This document shows positions 12,927 to 23,488 of a stretch of DNA of 64,000 nucleotides, one piece after another. Numbering within the stretch: the first letter of the stretch is position 1; every line of letters starts with the position of its first letter. Source of the stretch: Reticulascus tulasneorum (taxonomy: Eukaryota > Ascomycota > Sordariomycetes > Glomerellales > Reticulascaceae); assembly GCA_001557505.1 (NCBI GenBank), contig LSAX01000001.1, positions 3,968,001 through 4,032,000 of the forward strand. Reading direction: 5' to 3'. A program made the position numbers and the translations under genes. A model generated the notes under the pieces. The model had not been told where the DNA came from and ran no database searches. It saw nothing but the letters and a program-made list of their open reading frames with translations.

Positions 12927-14242
12927 TCAAAGACCGAGAACAAGGCTCTCCTCTTGAATGGCCTTGTTGATCTGAAAATGCAGCACGTCTCTGGTGGCCA
13001 TGGCATCTTCCAAGCTATCATGCCCTATGTTCTTGACCTGGATTACTCTGTTCAGATAGGTAAGTGAGAGGGCCTTGAGAGAAAGTCCTCCAGCCTTCTC
13101 CGCCACAACTTCGTCAGCCTCAACAGGTTCCACGGAGCCATCGTCCAGTTCAGCCTTGGCAGGAACAATCCTGCTTCCCATCTCAACGATCAGAGTATCC
13201 ACGATGAATGGATGGATCCACCGTAGGGACGCAAGATCTCCAGATGCTCCGTGGCCGACGATGATGGTATCCGGTCCAACGAAGTCACAAATCGCATTTC
13301 GCGCATTGTTTCTGCCGAAGAGGCATGTGCGATCCCGTCGTGCGGCTTGCATAGCTTGTCTTGTGACGCCCGAGTACCGTGTGTTGTAATGAGCCATCTT
13401 GACATCTGGATAGACAAGACTGTCAATGAGAACGTTACCAGAGAGGTAGTCGATCGCCGTGACGCGAATGAGTTCAGATTCTCCCGACTCTGCTGTGCCC
13501 ATCTCGCAGTCGATGGCTATAGCGAGACAGTATTGACCAGAAGTACTCGGGATGAGGTTTGGGGTTGTATAGAAGCGCCACAGTCGCTCCAGCTCACGGT
13601 GAGCGTATTGGCGAGGGGTATGTTCTGCTTCGCCCCTGCATCCCGGTGCCAGGGGGTGCTGACCGCAGCATGTCCACATCTATGGCAATACCTATTAGCG
13701 CAGCTCATCAATGAGGATACGAGTGGATTTGTGTTGTTGTACTCTGTACGCCACCTTTCCATCGTGGAACTTGCATCTGACTGGAGGATTGTCCACGCCT
13801 GGCAAAGCAGCCAGACTACTGCCGATTGCTCCATTACCCATGTCACGTAGTGCGGGCACCGTAGCATCTCTAGTATTCTGGGGTAAAGACACAGTATCTG
13901 AAGTGCTGCGATCACCAAGGTTGGCCTGTGACTGTCCTTTGCCTCTAACAGGTGCTTTCCTGCCTTTTACTTTCAGGCCTACCTGCATATCAGCATACAG
14001 TCGTGTGAAACTCAATCTTGTTCATATAACCTACTCCTGGTGCAGTTCTGGCATCTCTTCTTGTTTTCCAAATCTTCAGCTGAAAGCTGTCGTACGATGT
14101 ATCCTTGCTTCCGCAGGGTCTCAGTCGCATGTATGAGACCTCGAAGTCGTTGGATGTAGTCTGAGGACGGCAGGATTGGCACTACCGGTTCTTTATTTGA
14201 CCATCTTGAAGGAGGTGGTAGACCGGCATCAAGAGCAGTCAT
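12927..14242 (-). CDS. Rex3-like RNA exonuclease (DEDDh 3'-5' exonuclease)
   Basis: Three exons. The last (13679-12927) carries the exonuclease fold: AIDCEMG (DxE), IVGHGASGDLASLRW (second Asp) and GHDSLEDA (His and Asp), so the DEDDh residues are intact. It joins 13743 by a 63-nt intron (donor GTACAA, GCTAAT branch). The middle exon ends with RCKFHDGKVAYR. The first contains KKRCQNC. With WTCCGQH and GEAEHTP these Cys/His pairs resemble the zinc-binding module before the Rex3 exonuclease domain. The first intron is my least certain junction: best pair donor 14034 (GTAGGT) with acceptor AAG ending at 13970 (395 residues); alternative donor 14030 with acceptor ending at 13960 (393 residues); both keep frame. 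The start at 14242 is the first ATG in frame. Yeast Rex3 trims RNase MRP RNA. This protein lacks the longer N-terminal region I recall for Rex3, so it may be a short paralogue. Confidence 0.78.
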
Positions 14243-14901
14243 GATGAAAGGAGCTGGTAAGGGAAATAAATCCTCTACCTGTTGGATAGTGACGGTCAAT
14301 CAAGATGGAAGAAAGTTGACACTTCACGAGTTTTGGTGAATGTTTAGCGGCAAATGAAGAAGTTTAGATTGCCTGGACTGTTTATTTCAAGAAAGAAAGA
14401 AAGAAATAGAAAAGAATGTTGGGCTGTTTGCTGCAGAAGTAGAAGTGGCAAGCTTCTCGCGGGGCAGGTGCATTCAGCTAGCAACTTGAGTCACAACTGC
14501 TGTAGAGCACGATGACTTATTGAGATTTGGCGGGAAGATTCGAGTTGGGTATCACCATTCAGCAATATGGAGGGCCTCTATCTTGGGAATATTTATGATG
14601 CAAAATGAAACATCAGAGCATCTTATTTAGAGGATCTAAGTATCCGGTATAACGAAAGGCAATGTCTCAGCTCATAAGTCATCCTGGCCAAATATGGATG
14701 AAGCGGACAGGCGACAAGCAGTACCTTGTACTCAAATATAATGCCATCCCCATGAAGTACAAAAGGTAGCCCCGCAATCTGCCATTTCTAGACTCGTCAC
14801 GTGCCACTCTTCCGACTTCACCCCAAGTACCTCGTACCTCCAAGCCGCCTCACAACTGCCATCACGGCCACAAATCTCATCTACTCAACCCCCAAGCCAT
14901 C
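14243..14901. promoter_or_regulatory. Divergent promoter Rex3-like gene / LSM2
   Basis: 659 bp between divergent starts. A CACGTG (GTCACGTGCC) lies at 14798-14803, about 100 bp upstream of the LSM2 ATG, followed by a C-rich leader. A short GAAA run is present near 14390. The 60 bases just upstream of 14242 stay open in the exonuclease frame but begin with no ATG, so I treat them as leader. Confidence 0.45.
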
Positions 14902-15369
14902 ATGCTGTTCTTCAGGTTTGTCAATCCCCTTCTTCCTATAAACGCTCCTCCGTAGCTCAAGCTCACGCAATACTCATAGCTTTTTCAAAACCCTGATAGA
15001 CCACGAGGTCACAGTGGAGCTGAAAAACGACATTCAAATCCGTGGCACTCTCAAGAGCGTGGATCAGTACCTGAACATCAAGCTCGATGATATCTCTGTT
15101 GTCGAGGAGCTGAAGTATCCCCACATGGTTCGTTGCATGTACACCATGACACCGAGGACTAGACTAACCTTGTTGCGTAGAGCTCTGTCAAGAATGTCTT
15201 CATCAGAGGCTCCGTCGTGCGATATGTGCACCTCCCTGCCGGCTCGGTAGATGTGCCGCTGTTGGAGGATGCGACACGGAGAGGTGAGATTTACTGCAAT
15301 TCTCAGTTTGGTTTGAGCAGAGCTAATGAACAAACAGAGGCGGCTGCGCAGTCGGCCAAAGCCAAATGA
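14902..15369 (+). CDS. LSM2: U6 snRNA-associated Sm-like protein LSm2
   Basis: Four exons: 14902-14915 (14 nt), 14980-15127, 15181-15283 and 15338-15369, with introns of 64, 53 and 54 nt. The spliced product is 98 residues, nearly identical in layout to human LSM2: MLFFSFFKTL at the start, ELKNDIQIRGTL and YLNIKLDDI (Sm1 motif), and FIRGSVVRYVHLP (Sm2 motif). The tail EAAAQSAKAK comes from the last exon. LSm2 is shared by the nuclear LSm2-8 ring, which binds the U6 snRNA 3' end, and the cytoplasmic LSm1-7 ring, which promotes decapping. The 14-nt first exon ends within the codon for Ser5. It is convergent with PSO2, 319 bp apart. Confidence 0.96.
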
Positions 15370-15688
15370 GCTCATTCTCAGTCATGCTCGCTATTTCGGT
15401 GTGAAACTGAGTATTACTGGTGCCTACAGGCTCTCATGGTCATCCTATGTGGGATGAGAATACCCCAGTCTAAATGGAATGGGATGGCTTGTGATGTGGG
15501 GACAGAGGAGAAGAGCCAACCGCCGGAGCGTTGGGGGCAGAAACGATACCAAAAGTGCATGAACCGGCGCCAAGGCTGAAGATCAAGATGGAAAAGGTTA
15601 TATAGGATAGATTGATATCCAACCACAATGAGGCAACGCCTTCCTCCATGTGCTCTCTTCATTCTGCTCTGTGATAGCCCCACTCGAA
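15370..15688. other. Convergent 3' flanks of LSM2 and PSO2
   Basis: 319 bp between converging stop codons; expected 3' UTRs. Nothing else is recognised. Confidence 0.55.
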
Positions 15689-18223
15689 TCACCACCAAGC
15701 ACCTCCGCCCTTCCCGTCCTTACCCTCCCAAAGTGTCACCTTTGTGTCCTCGCTCTCCTCGCCCTCCAACGCACTTACAAGCCCACCCTTCCTCCTCTCC
15801 ACCATCCACCGGTCAACCCACCCTTTCATCCGCTTCCGACTCGCCTCGCTACCCACATTGACCGTCGGCACAACCCGCTCAATCCTCAAGCTCATCACAA
15901 ATAACATCAGCTCCCGAAAGCTTGAATGCTCACTATACGGGACGCCAAAGCATATCGCCTCACGCGTGCTCCCCCTCTGAGCCACAAAGTCCTTTGTCCC
16001 AAACCTCGACCGCCACGTCTTGGCGTGTAAGATCTGTGTCGTAGGGATCGCGCTCGGCTGCGTATTCGCTGTGAGGGACTTGCTCATGCCCTGAGGTCGG
16101 TAATTCCAACCACTGGGTCGGAAGCCGACGATACGACTGAAGTGCGGCTTGTAGATGTTGAGGTATTCCTGGAGTGTCTCGGCGCGGATTTCCATCAGCA
16201 TCTGCATGTGGACCTGGGCCTCGCGCGGGTCGGAGGTCATGAGCGCTGCGAGTTCGGGGTCGCCTAGCTTGGAGCAGATGCGGATTTTGGCCGGGGAGGC
16301 GTAGATCTTGGTATTTAGAGCTTGAGCCATTGCCTTGCAGATGCGCTCTTTGCCAATTGAGTACGTGCCGCAAATGATGAGGAGACGTTCTTCGGGGCCC
16401 TCCTTTTCAGCCTTTTTAGGGGGCCCATCCTCGTTAGCTTTGGGTATGAAGAACTTGCTGACGGTGCTGCTCCCCGACTCCCTACTGAACTTATCCCAGA
16501 TGTCATCTTCGGAGTTTGGATTAGGCGATATTGAAGCGGCCAACTCAGCGCATGCCTTGATAACGTCCTCCTGTGGGGGAAACGAGTAACGAGGGTTGAG
16601 GTATGTGGTATCCAGGTAGCAAATGTCAATTTTCTGCTGCTTAGTTTTGCCTGTGATGGCATCCTGCACCTCTGGCTTGAGTAACGGGTGGGCCACATGC
16701 GCTGTACAGGCGCGGAAGTCACCACAATGAAGAATTCGTTGTTTCCGCGCGTTATGGCCCTTTCCAAGCGCCTTCTCAAAAAGAAATAGGGAGCTTCCAG
16801 GACAATGGTTCGCCGGTATCATGGTGACTGTCACGCCCTCCGTCCCAGGCACGTCGAGTGTCTTCTCAAACTCAAGTTCCACGACATACTGTGCGGGAAC
16901 GCGGAGCTGCATCTTTACCAGACTGCCAGTGACTTTGCTGCAGTATATCGGGCCATGAGTCCAATTCGCTGTCAGGCCAATATAATGGTCGCTGTGGAAG
17001 TGGCTCAGGAAATAAGCGTTGCACCCTTGTACTGCCCCATACCTGAACGCATCCACGCAGATGAAGAAACCAGGCATGATTTTGTAAAACGGACATGTTC
17101 GTTGATATGCTGCCTTGCCTCGTGAGGACTGCTCTGCTGCCGCAGCGTTCGACCAGGCCGCATCTTCAGCGTGGCCGGACATTAACTTTGTGAAGGCTGA
17201 GGCAGACTTTTCTGTACTGGTATTGATGCTAAACGGGTTTGACTGCCCTGGACGTGGAACCGCAGCCTTCTGGAACCGCTTGCTGAGCTCTGGACCTTCA
17301 AGTTCCGAAGATTCCATCTTGACTAGACTCGGCGGTTCTGTTTCCTTTGGTTCGGGCAGAGGGATCGGATTGCCATCTAGACAAGCATTGACATGCCTCG
17401 TGGCTTCGTCCGGCCCAACCCCTGATAAGCTACCGTCGCATATGGGGCAGTTCGCAACCATGGAATCTTTCGCTAAGGACCTTCCTACAGCGTCATCGCA
17501 AGAGTAATTGCCAGGATCATCCGCTTCGGCCTCAAACCGAGCCTGCTCCTCCATCAATTGCATCATTCGGTACTCTTCACCCCCGAACTCCTCATCATCT
17601 AGAAAGTCATTCAAGTCGCCGAATTCATCCAAGTTCTCGAATTCGCTATACGCAGACTCCTCTGGCTTGAGGAACGGTGGTGGACAACTTGTCTCCTTTC
17701 CGGGGGCATTTTCCGTCCCATCCTCGGTCATGGTGGAAACAAGTCTGGCAGGATTGTTCAAAGAAGATATGGAAGGTATACGTATGCCCAATACTGGCGA
17801 CGGGTCTTCCTCCTCGCTATCGGATTCATCGAGAAAAGGCCCTTTTCCCTTAGGTGTCTTCGACGGCAGAGTCTGTTTGTCGACGTCGTTTTCTGCGACC
17901 GCTGCCAATCCATTTACAGCAGGTGTTGTGGCAACTTTCACCTCGGCAATGTCATCGCTCTCGCTCAGCCTCCTCTTCTTGAAAGGTGACTCCACCTCGT
18001 TGTATCGTTTCTCTTCGTCTAAGCCAGGATTATTGTCGGTGTTGGCGGCACGGGACAGCCTCTTAGAATCATCGCCAATGAACAGAGATTCCTCCTCCTT
18101 CTCTGCTTTCTTGAAGAACGTAAGAATGCTCGCATTCGGTCTTGCAGGCTGCTTTGCTGATACGGGCAGTCTGGTAGCTGCCTTCTTTGGAGTGCTGCTC
18201 CGAGGGTTTCGGGCTCCTGCCAT
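15689..18223 (-). CDS. PSO2: DNA interstrand cross-link repair nuclease Pso2/Snm1
   Basis: Intronless, 844 residues from the first ATG (18223); the frame stays open for 13 codons upstream but without an ATG. Order of parts: a basic N-terminus with a possible PCNA-binding motif (NASILTFF, residues 30-37); an acidic linker; a UBZ4 zinc finger (CPIC...H...C, about residues 259-281); then the metallo-beta-lactamase/beta-CASP nuclease with HFHSDH at about 408-413, HCGDFRA, DTTYLNPRY and YSEHSSF. The metal-binding residues look intact. Pso2/SNM1A-type enzymes are 5'-3' exonucleases that digest past interstrand cross-links during nucleotide-excision-coupled repair. Yeast Pso2 is 661 residues; the extra length here is in the disordered N-terminal part. 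Confidence 0.95.
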   Translation of the reverse strand: MAGARNPRSSTPKKAATRLPVSAKQPARPNASILTFFKKAEKEEESLFIGDDSKRLSRAANTDNNPGLDEEKRYNEVESPFKKRRLSESDDIAEVKVATTPAVNGLAAVAENDVDKQTLPSKTPKGKGPFLDESDSEEEDPSPVLGIRIPSISSLNNPARLVSTMTEDGTENAPGKETSCPPPFLKPEESAYSEFENLDEFGDLNDFLDDEEFGGEEYRMMQLMEEQARFEAEADDPGNYSCDDAVGRSLAKDSMVANCPICDGSLSGVGPDEATRHVNACLDGNPIPLPEPKETEPPSLVKMESSELEGPELSKRFQKAAVPRPGQSNPFSINTSTEKSASAFTKLMSGHAEDAAWSNAAAAEQSSRGKAAYQRTCPFYKIMPGFFICVDAFRYGAVQGCNAYFLSHFHSDHYIGLTANWTHGPIYCSKVTGSLVKMQLRVPAQYVVELEFEKTLDVPGTEGVTVTMIPANHCPGSSLFLFEKALGKGHNARKQRILHCGDFRACTAHVAHPLLKPEVQDAITGKTKQQKIDICYLDTTYLNPRYSFPPQEDVIKACAELAASISPNPNSEDDIWDKFSRESGSSTVSKFFIPKANEDGPPKKAEKEGPEERLLIICGTYSIGKERICKAMAQALNTKIYASPAKIRICSKLGDPELAALMTSDPREAQVHMQMLMEIRAETLQEYLNIYKPHFSRIVGFRPSGWNYRPQGMSKSLTANTQPSAIPTTQILHAKTWRSRFGTKDFVAQRGSTREAICFGVPYSEHSSFRELMLFVMSLRIERVVPTVNVGSEASRKRMKGWVDRWMVERRKGGLVSALEGEESEDTKVTLWEGKDGKGGGAWW

Positions 18224-18669
18224 CTTTGCCACATGCCCAGATGGAACGTTGCTTGTGGGCACCTAAGTGAAACAGACTGGCTGTCATAGAATAGAGAAAA
18301 TATTACTACATGCGAATTGGATGGATTTTGTCCGTTATTGCTCGAGTTACGACGTCCGTCGCTAGATTCGAATTTCTTGCAGTCATGACGTTGAGGGAGC
18401 TCGAACACGAAAAACGCGGGGCCAGATAAGGAGCTTATCGTACTTGTCACGAAATCACGTGGCTTGATATATGCATTCAGACTCGGGCATGAAGGCAGGA
18501 GCTGGCGCCCCCTCATTCAGCGTTGATATGAATGTAAAATAGACTTGAATATGTTTGTCTTTACACTATGCTACATACTAATACTATCAGAAGCCCATTT
18601 GCTCATTGAATCATATCCCAGCTCCGAAACTCGCGATCCATTCGCTGGGCACCCGCTGCAGGGGGCTCC
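18224..18669. promoter_or_regulatory. PSO2 promoter (and NUP159 3' flank)
   Basis: 446 bp upstream of PSO2. It contains an inverted GATA pair GATAAG-GAG-CTTATC at 18425-18439 and, 16 bp further upstream relative to PSO2, a CACGTG (ATCACGTGG) at 18456-18461. The outer end is the NUP159 3' flank. Confidence 0.5.
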
Positions 18670-21600
18670 TTAGTCGATATCCTCCATAGCCCAGACATTA
18701 ACCCCATTCTTCTCAACGTTGGCCTTCAATCTTGCTAGGACCGCCTGACGCTTAGCCCGCTTCTCCATTAACTCACTCTTTTCGTCCTGGCTGAACCCGC
18801 TCAGCTTCTTTCTCGGAGGTGTGCCTCGCCCTCCATATGATGTTACAGAAGACATCATTGAGTTGCGCATATTTCTAGGCGACCCCCCTATAACGGGTTC
18901 AGGGGAGAACATGACCGAGCCCTTCTTCTGGGGTGTGACCATTGGAGAGCCTTCTCGGCTATTGACGGATGAGAAACGGAGCTTGCGCATCTGGTTCTCC
19001 AGGACATCAACATCGCCGCTGCGCTTCTCGACCATGCTCGTCATCTTGGTGATTGTTCGCATCACGGCGTCCACAGTGGGAAGGTTCGCGCCGCCTCTGC
19101 CCGAAGCGGCGCTTGCGGATACAATTCTCGTTTTGAGAATTGTCAGTGCCTCCTCTGCTTCGGCCAGCTGTTTCGAGAAGCTCGCGTATTCTCTCCGAAG
19201 CTCATTCTGCTGCGTAGCCTGCTCGGCGCTCAGAGGTAAAGACCGCATCATGTCAGTCTGATCAGGGTCGAGTCTGACAGAAATGAGCTTCTTAAGATCT
19301 TCCTGTTTGGACCGAAGCCGAGACATTTCGCGTGACAGGTCTTGACAAGCATCCACTTTTTCTTCCACGTCCTGGACTCGGCCTTCTTCGAGATCTGCAG
19401 CGAGCTCGTTGTCTAGTATATCGCCGAGATCGTCAATCTCGCAAAGAACCCAGTCGTCCTTGATTTCCAGATCCCCCTTGTGTCGACCGCCTTCCTTGTA
19501 GCTCTCAACATGCCCTTTGATGAAGCTTGCCAACGAACGAGCATTTAAGCCCAGAGTATCGATCATGGAGTTGATGTCTCGGTACACAGCCTCCACTTGG
19601 GCGGGAATTGTCCCTTCAGCGGCGGACACGACGTTCGAATGAGCAATGAAGTCATCAATCTTCAACGACCCTTGGAGTTCTGAACCCAGGATTTGCTGAA
19701 TCTCATCGTCTTCTTCATCCACCAGTGGTTGCAGCTCTTCAGCCTCCCGTCTTGCCCTTGCAGCCCTTTGCTTTAGAATAGGATCCTCTTCAGGTGCTCT
19801 CCCAACGATAGACCCTCCCAGTCGTGACTGTGACTGCTTGGAGGCTCCTAAGATCTGAGAGGCCATCCCGGGGGCGCTCACCGACCTGGATGCCTCTGGG
19901 CGAAGGACTCTGTTTGGGATTGCGCTTCGAACAGGACTAGGAGAACGGGGACTGATAGCAGAAGGCCGTGGGAAAATTGGGGCGTTGCTTCGGATTTCGC
20001 CAAACAGACCACGAGGCCGCTCCTGCTCCGGTCGAGAGACAGAGAATGTACTACCTCCCATGCCGCCAAAGGAACTTTGTGGTGTAAAGCCAGGAGTCTG
20101 TGTCAAGCCCGTATGACTGGGGCTGAGATCTTTGCCGACATCGATTCCACTTCCCTCGGATCCTTCGTCTTCCAGGTCACTATCTTCTTCGCTCTCTGGC
20201 ACGGATGATGCAGGAGAAGGCTCCTTTGGCAAAGGCTTTGTTAAGAATTCTGGCGGCATAGGTGCATCATTGGCTTTCTTGGCAGGCCTAACACTGAAAG
20301 GGTTCGGTGGCAAAGGTGCATCGTCGATGTGCCTGGTAGGCTTAACACTAAAGGGATTTGGTGCCAATGGTGTGTCGTTGGTGCTCCTAGAAGGCTTAAC
20401 ACTGAAAGGATTCGGTGGCAATGGTGCATCGTCGGGTTTCCTGGCAGGTTTAACACTGAACGGATTCGGCGGTAGCGGTGCATCAGACGTTGATTGTCTC
20501 GGCATTCTGAGAAAGGCCGGAGGGAGACCGGCGGTATCGGATGGAGATGCTTTGTCAGTCACCGTCTCGGTTGACGACCTGAAGGTGTCCTTTGGCAGCG
20601 GTGCCGAGTCGGCAGGTGTATCACTTGCCGTAGACTGGACCTGCTTGGGGGTTGTGAGGAATTCTGGAGGCATAGGAACGCCTTCGGCAGGTTTGGATGG
20701 CGTGAGGAAGTCTGGTGGCGGCGGAGCATTACCGCTCTTAGAGGGTGTCTTACTCCCCGAGTCGATTGATTGATCTGCTGTCCCTGACGAGGAGGACGAC
20801 TCTCCAAGCGGATATGCTGCTTTGCTGGTAGATTCAGGGGGGAGAGGCACATCGCCGATGCTTGCTTCCTGCGACTCAACCTTAATCTCGGGTGTCTGAA
20901 CAGCAGGTTTAGCACTTTCAATGGACTTGGCGGGATCAGGGGCCTTGAAAAGTCCACCAAGACCGCTGCTAGGGGTCGTCGATCCATAGCCAAATATTCC
21001 ACTTTTCGGTGGGGCCGTGGTTTGGAGACCAAACTTGGCTGGAGCAGGAGTGGTGGTGGGGGTTGTAGACGGGACAGTGCCGAGGCGGAAGGGCGAAGTG
21101 GCTTGTGTTGTTGTCTCCGCGGGCGTCTCTGCATCCATATCTTCATCTTTAGATGGTGCCGCAATGGTAGGCTGCTTGGCCGTTTCGCCAAGCGCACGGC
21201 CAAAATTGCTGCCAAAGAGGGATGATCCAGAGCCACTTGTTGGCTTCTCGTTGTCGTCCTTTGTTGCTAGATCAGCCTTAAACGTCGTTCCAAGTTTGAA
21301 AGGCTGGGACCCGAAAACGCTTGTGCCAGCTTTCTCCTGGTTCGGTGCTGGGAATGCAGTATCCGTATCCATGGATGAGGCTACTGGCCCGGAAGCAAAG
21401 GAGCCGCCTGAGGGCTTGTTGCCAAAGACGCTGCCGCCACTGTTGTTCCCGCCAAGAGACGCAAATCCACCCGAGCTTGCAAAGCTTGCAAAGCCCCCAG
21501 AGGCGGGAGCAGGTGACGGAGTCGCAGCTGCAGTGCCACTGCCAAAGACACTTTTCCCAGCCGAGCCACCGGCTCCACTGAATCCGGACTGGCCAAATGC

Positions 21601-23488
21601 TGGTGCAGTCGAGGCGGAACCACTAGTCGCCCACGGGGAAGACCGCATGCCGACCATGGACGACTGTCCGAAACCAATCGACGCTGGCTTACCGAAAGCT
21701 GGAGCCGAAGGAGCTGGCGAGCTGCCAAACGTACTACTTCCGAAGGCCGCTCCCCCAGTCGCGGTGGTGCCAGATGCGGGACTACTTGCCCATGGTGATG
21801 GTTTGGCACCAAGAGCAGAAGCGCCACCAAAAGCGGGAGCCGCCTGAGATGAACCAAGAGCAGACGCGCTGCCGAATGCAGGAGTGCCCGTCTGGGATGA
21901 ACCAAGGGCAGAAGCGCTACCAAATGCAGGCGTTCTGGCTTGGGCCGCGCCGAAAGCAGGCGTGCTGCTGGGGGTTGAAAAAGCTGGAGCGGCAGCTGGG
22001 GTAGGTGCTGGCGCAGAGCCAGATAATGCCGCCATGCCGGGATATGTCGTCCCCTGTCTTACTGCCTCTGCATATACAACCCACCAGGAACTCAAAACAC
22101 CTTCGTGGTTCAGAACCCACAGACCAGGCAAGGGACCAGCAGACTCTTCTATTTCCTCTGCTGGAATCGGCTTGTAGACTTTCTCCTTGCTGGAAAGATC
22201 GAGTGCAAAGCCAATTGGGACGGTGTTGTCCATGTCCTCGCTCATGGGGAGCGAAGCACGCTTTGAATCATCTGCTAGTTCAGTTGTTGTGAACACGTTT
22301 GTGATTGCGTCTGCTGGCCGATCCGGTGTGAGTGGGGACTTGGATCTGCTGAGCAATCCGACGTCTGGCGAAGCTGTTGAGGCAACGATCAGGAGATCTT
22401 GCAGATTGGGAGGGAAGTCCTTCAGTCTCACTATCGAATGGTGAGGTACTTTTTCCGAACCAAATGGATCGACAGGGTCGGCAAGCTTTTGGAAAACAAA
22501 GTTGGATGGCGGTTGTCGGGTGATTATATGATATGTGGAGGAAGGGGGAGATTCATTTGTGGAGTTGTGGACTGCAAGAAAGACGTGATTCTCCAACCAA
22601 GAAAGAGATGCAACTAGAATGTGTTAGCAAGGAGAAAAAGTTGTGATGGGCACAGCAAGAAACATACCATGAGCATTTCCCACGTTAGGAGGTCTAGGGA
22701 TATCTGCCTTTCCTTCCCCCTCTGGCGTGAGCTGATGAATGGTGCCGTCCGCCAAGCCTGCCACCAGCTGCTTTCCCTTCGTACTCCAGCTGATGCAGCT
22801 GACCTGAGCTTTCAAGGGGTTACTTATTTGCCGCTCCTTTAGGTTGGCCATATGCAGGTTGCCGTTATTCGTAACAATGGCACAAAGCTCCGCCTTCTCA
22901 GGGGTTGGGTTGGGTACAAGAGCCCGCAGCGGCTCACCGTTCGTCGCAAGCTCAAAGACCGTCTGTGTAGAGCCCTGTAGCAAGGCTTGCGTCTCGTAAA
23001 CCGCCAGCCCGCCACCAGTCTCTGCGGAAAGAATCAGATAGTTCTCGTCGGCGGTAAAAGCGAGTTGCGACACTCTCATCGGCATCGGCAGCTTTAGTTG
23101 CGGTTGGAATCCCCGCGCGTCTGAGTCGCCTTCTTTTGGGCCTTCGAAGGCTTTCCGTACGGATTCCGTCGTAGCGAGTATGATGCCATCGGGACCAGCA
23201 GCAGCGACGAGGCCTCTCCGGGGAGCAATGCTCATGAGCGACGCGGTCGCGGATGGTAGAGGAGACCATGAGGAGGTGAGACGGACTTTCGCGTCGCCAG
23301 CAATTGAGAGAAAGCCGAGACCCTGGGACTTAAAGTTAGCAAGAGAATACAGTATGTAGTAGAATGCGCAGGATCGAAGCACACACCTCTGTCTGGATCA
23401 CTTCCAGATCAGGGCCTTGCGAAAGTCCTCCTCCTCCCGCCGCACTCCCCAGCATGGCGTTGCCCGTGTTCCCGAAGCTGAAAGCCAT
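18670..23488 (-). CDS. NUP159: FG nucleoporin Nup159 (NUP214 type)
   Basis: Three exons: 23488-23387, 23322-22668 and 22613-18670 (introns 64 and 54 nt); 1566 residues. The N-terminal ~440 residues form a seven-bladed propeller (LAFTADENYLILSA, QVSCISWSTKGKQLVAGLADGTIHQL, GLWVLNHEGVLSSWWVVYAE), the docking site for the mRNA-export helicase Dbp5. A long FG/FGS-rich region follows (about 455-730), including a duplicated GSASALGSSQ block. Residues 963-1034 are four exact-period 18-residue repeats. The C-terminus (about 1240-1500) is coiled coil, expected to bind Nup82 on the cytoplasmic face of the pore. Exon 1 supplies MAFSFGNTGNAMLG and joins in frame to GLGFLSIAGDAKVR. It is divergent from PUP1. 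The long open frames on the opposite strand are shadows of the biased FG codons. Confidence 0.94.
20269..20484 (-). repeat. Four tandem 54-bp units within NUP159
   Basis: The units begin at 20484, 20430, 20376 and 20322, each encoding 18 residues of the form DAPLPPNPFSVKP plus a variable five-residue linker. A fifth, shorter and diverged unit (DAPMPPEFLTKP) follows in the same phase from 20268, and related PPEFLT/PPDFLT words lie further upstream in the protein. Confidence 0.9.

Noticed and set aside
17508..18266. 252-codon plus-strand open frame inside PSO2
   Set aside because: Antisense to the disordered acidic N-terminus of PSO2 and Ser-rich throughout; the PSO2 reading is supported by motifs.
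21017..21847. 276-codon plus-strand open frame inside NUP159
   Set aside because: Antisense to the FG-repeat region; its composition is what biased Ser/Gly/Ala/Pro codons give on the other strand.
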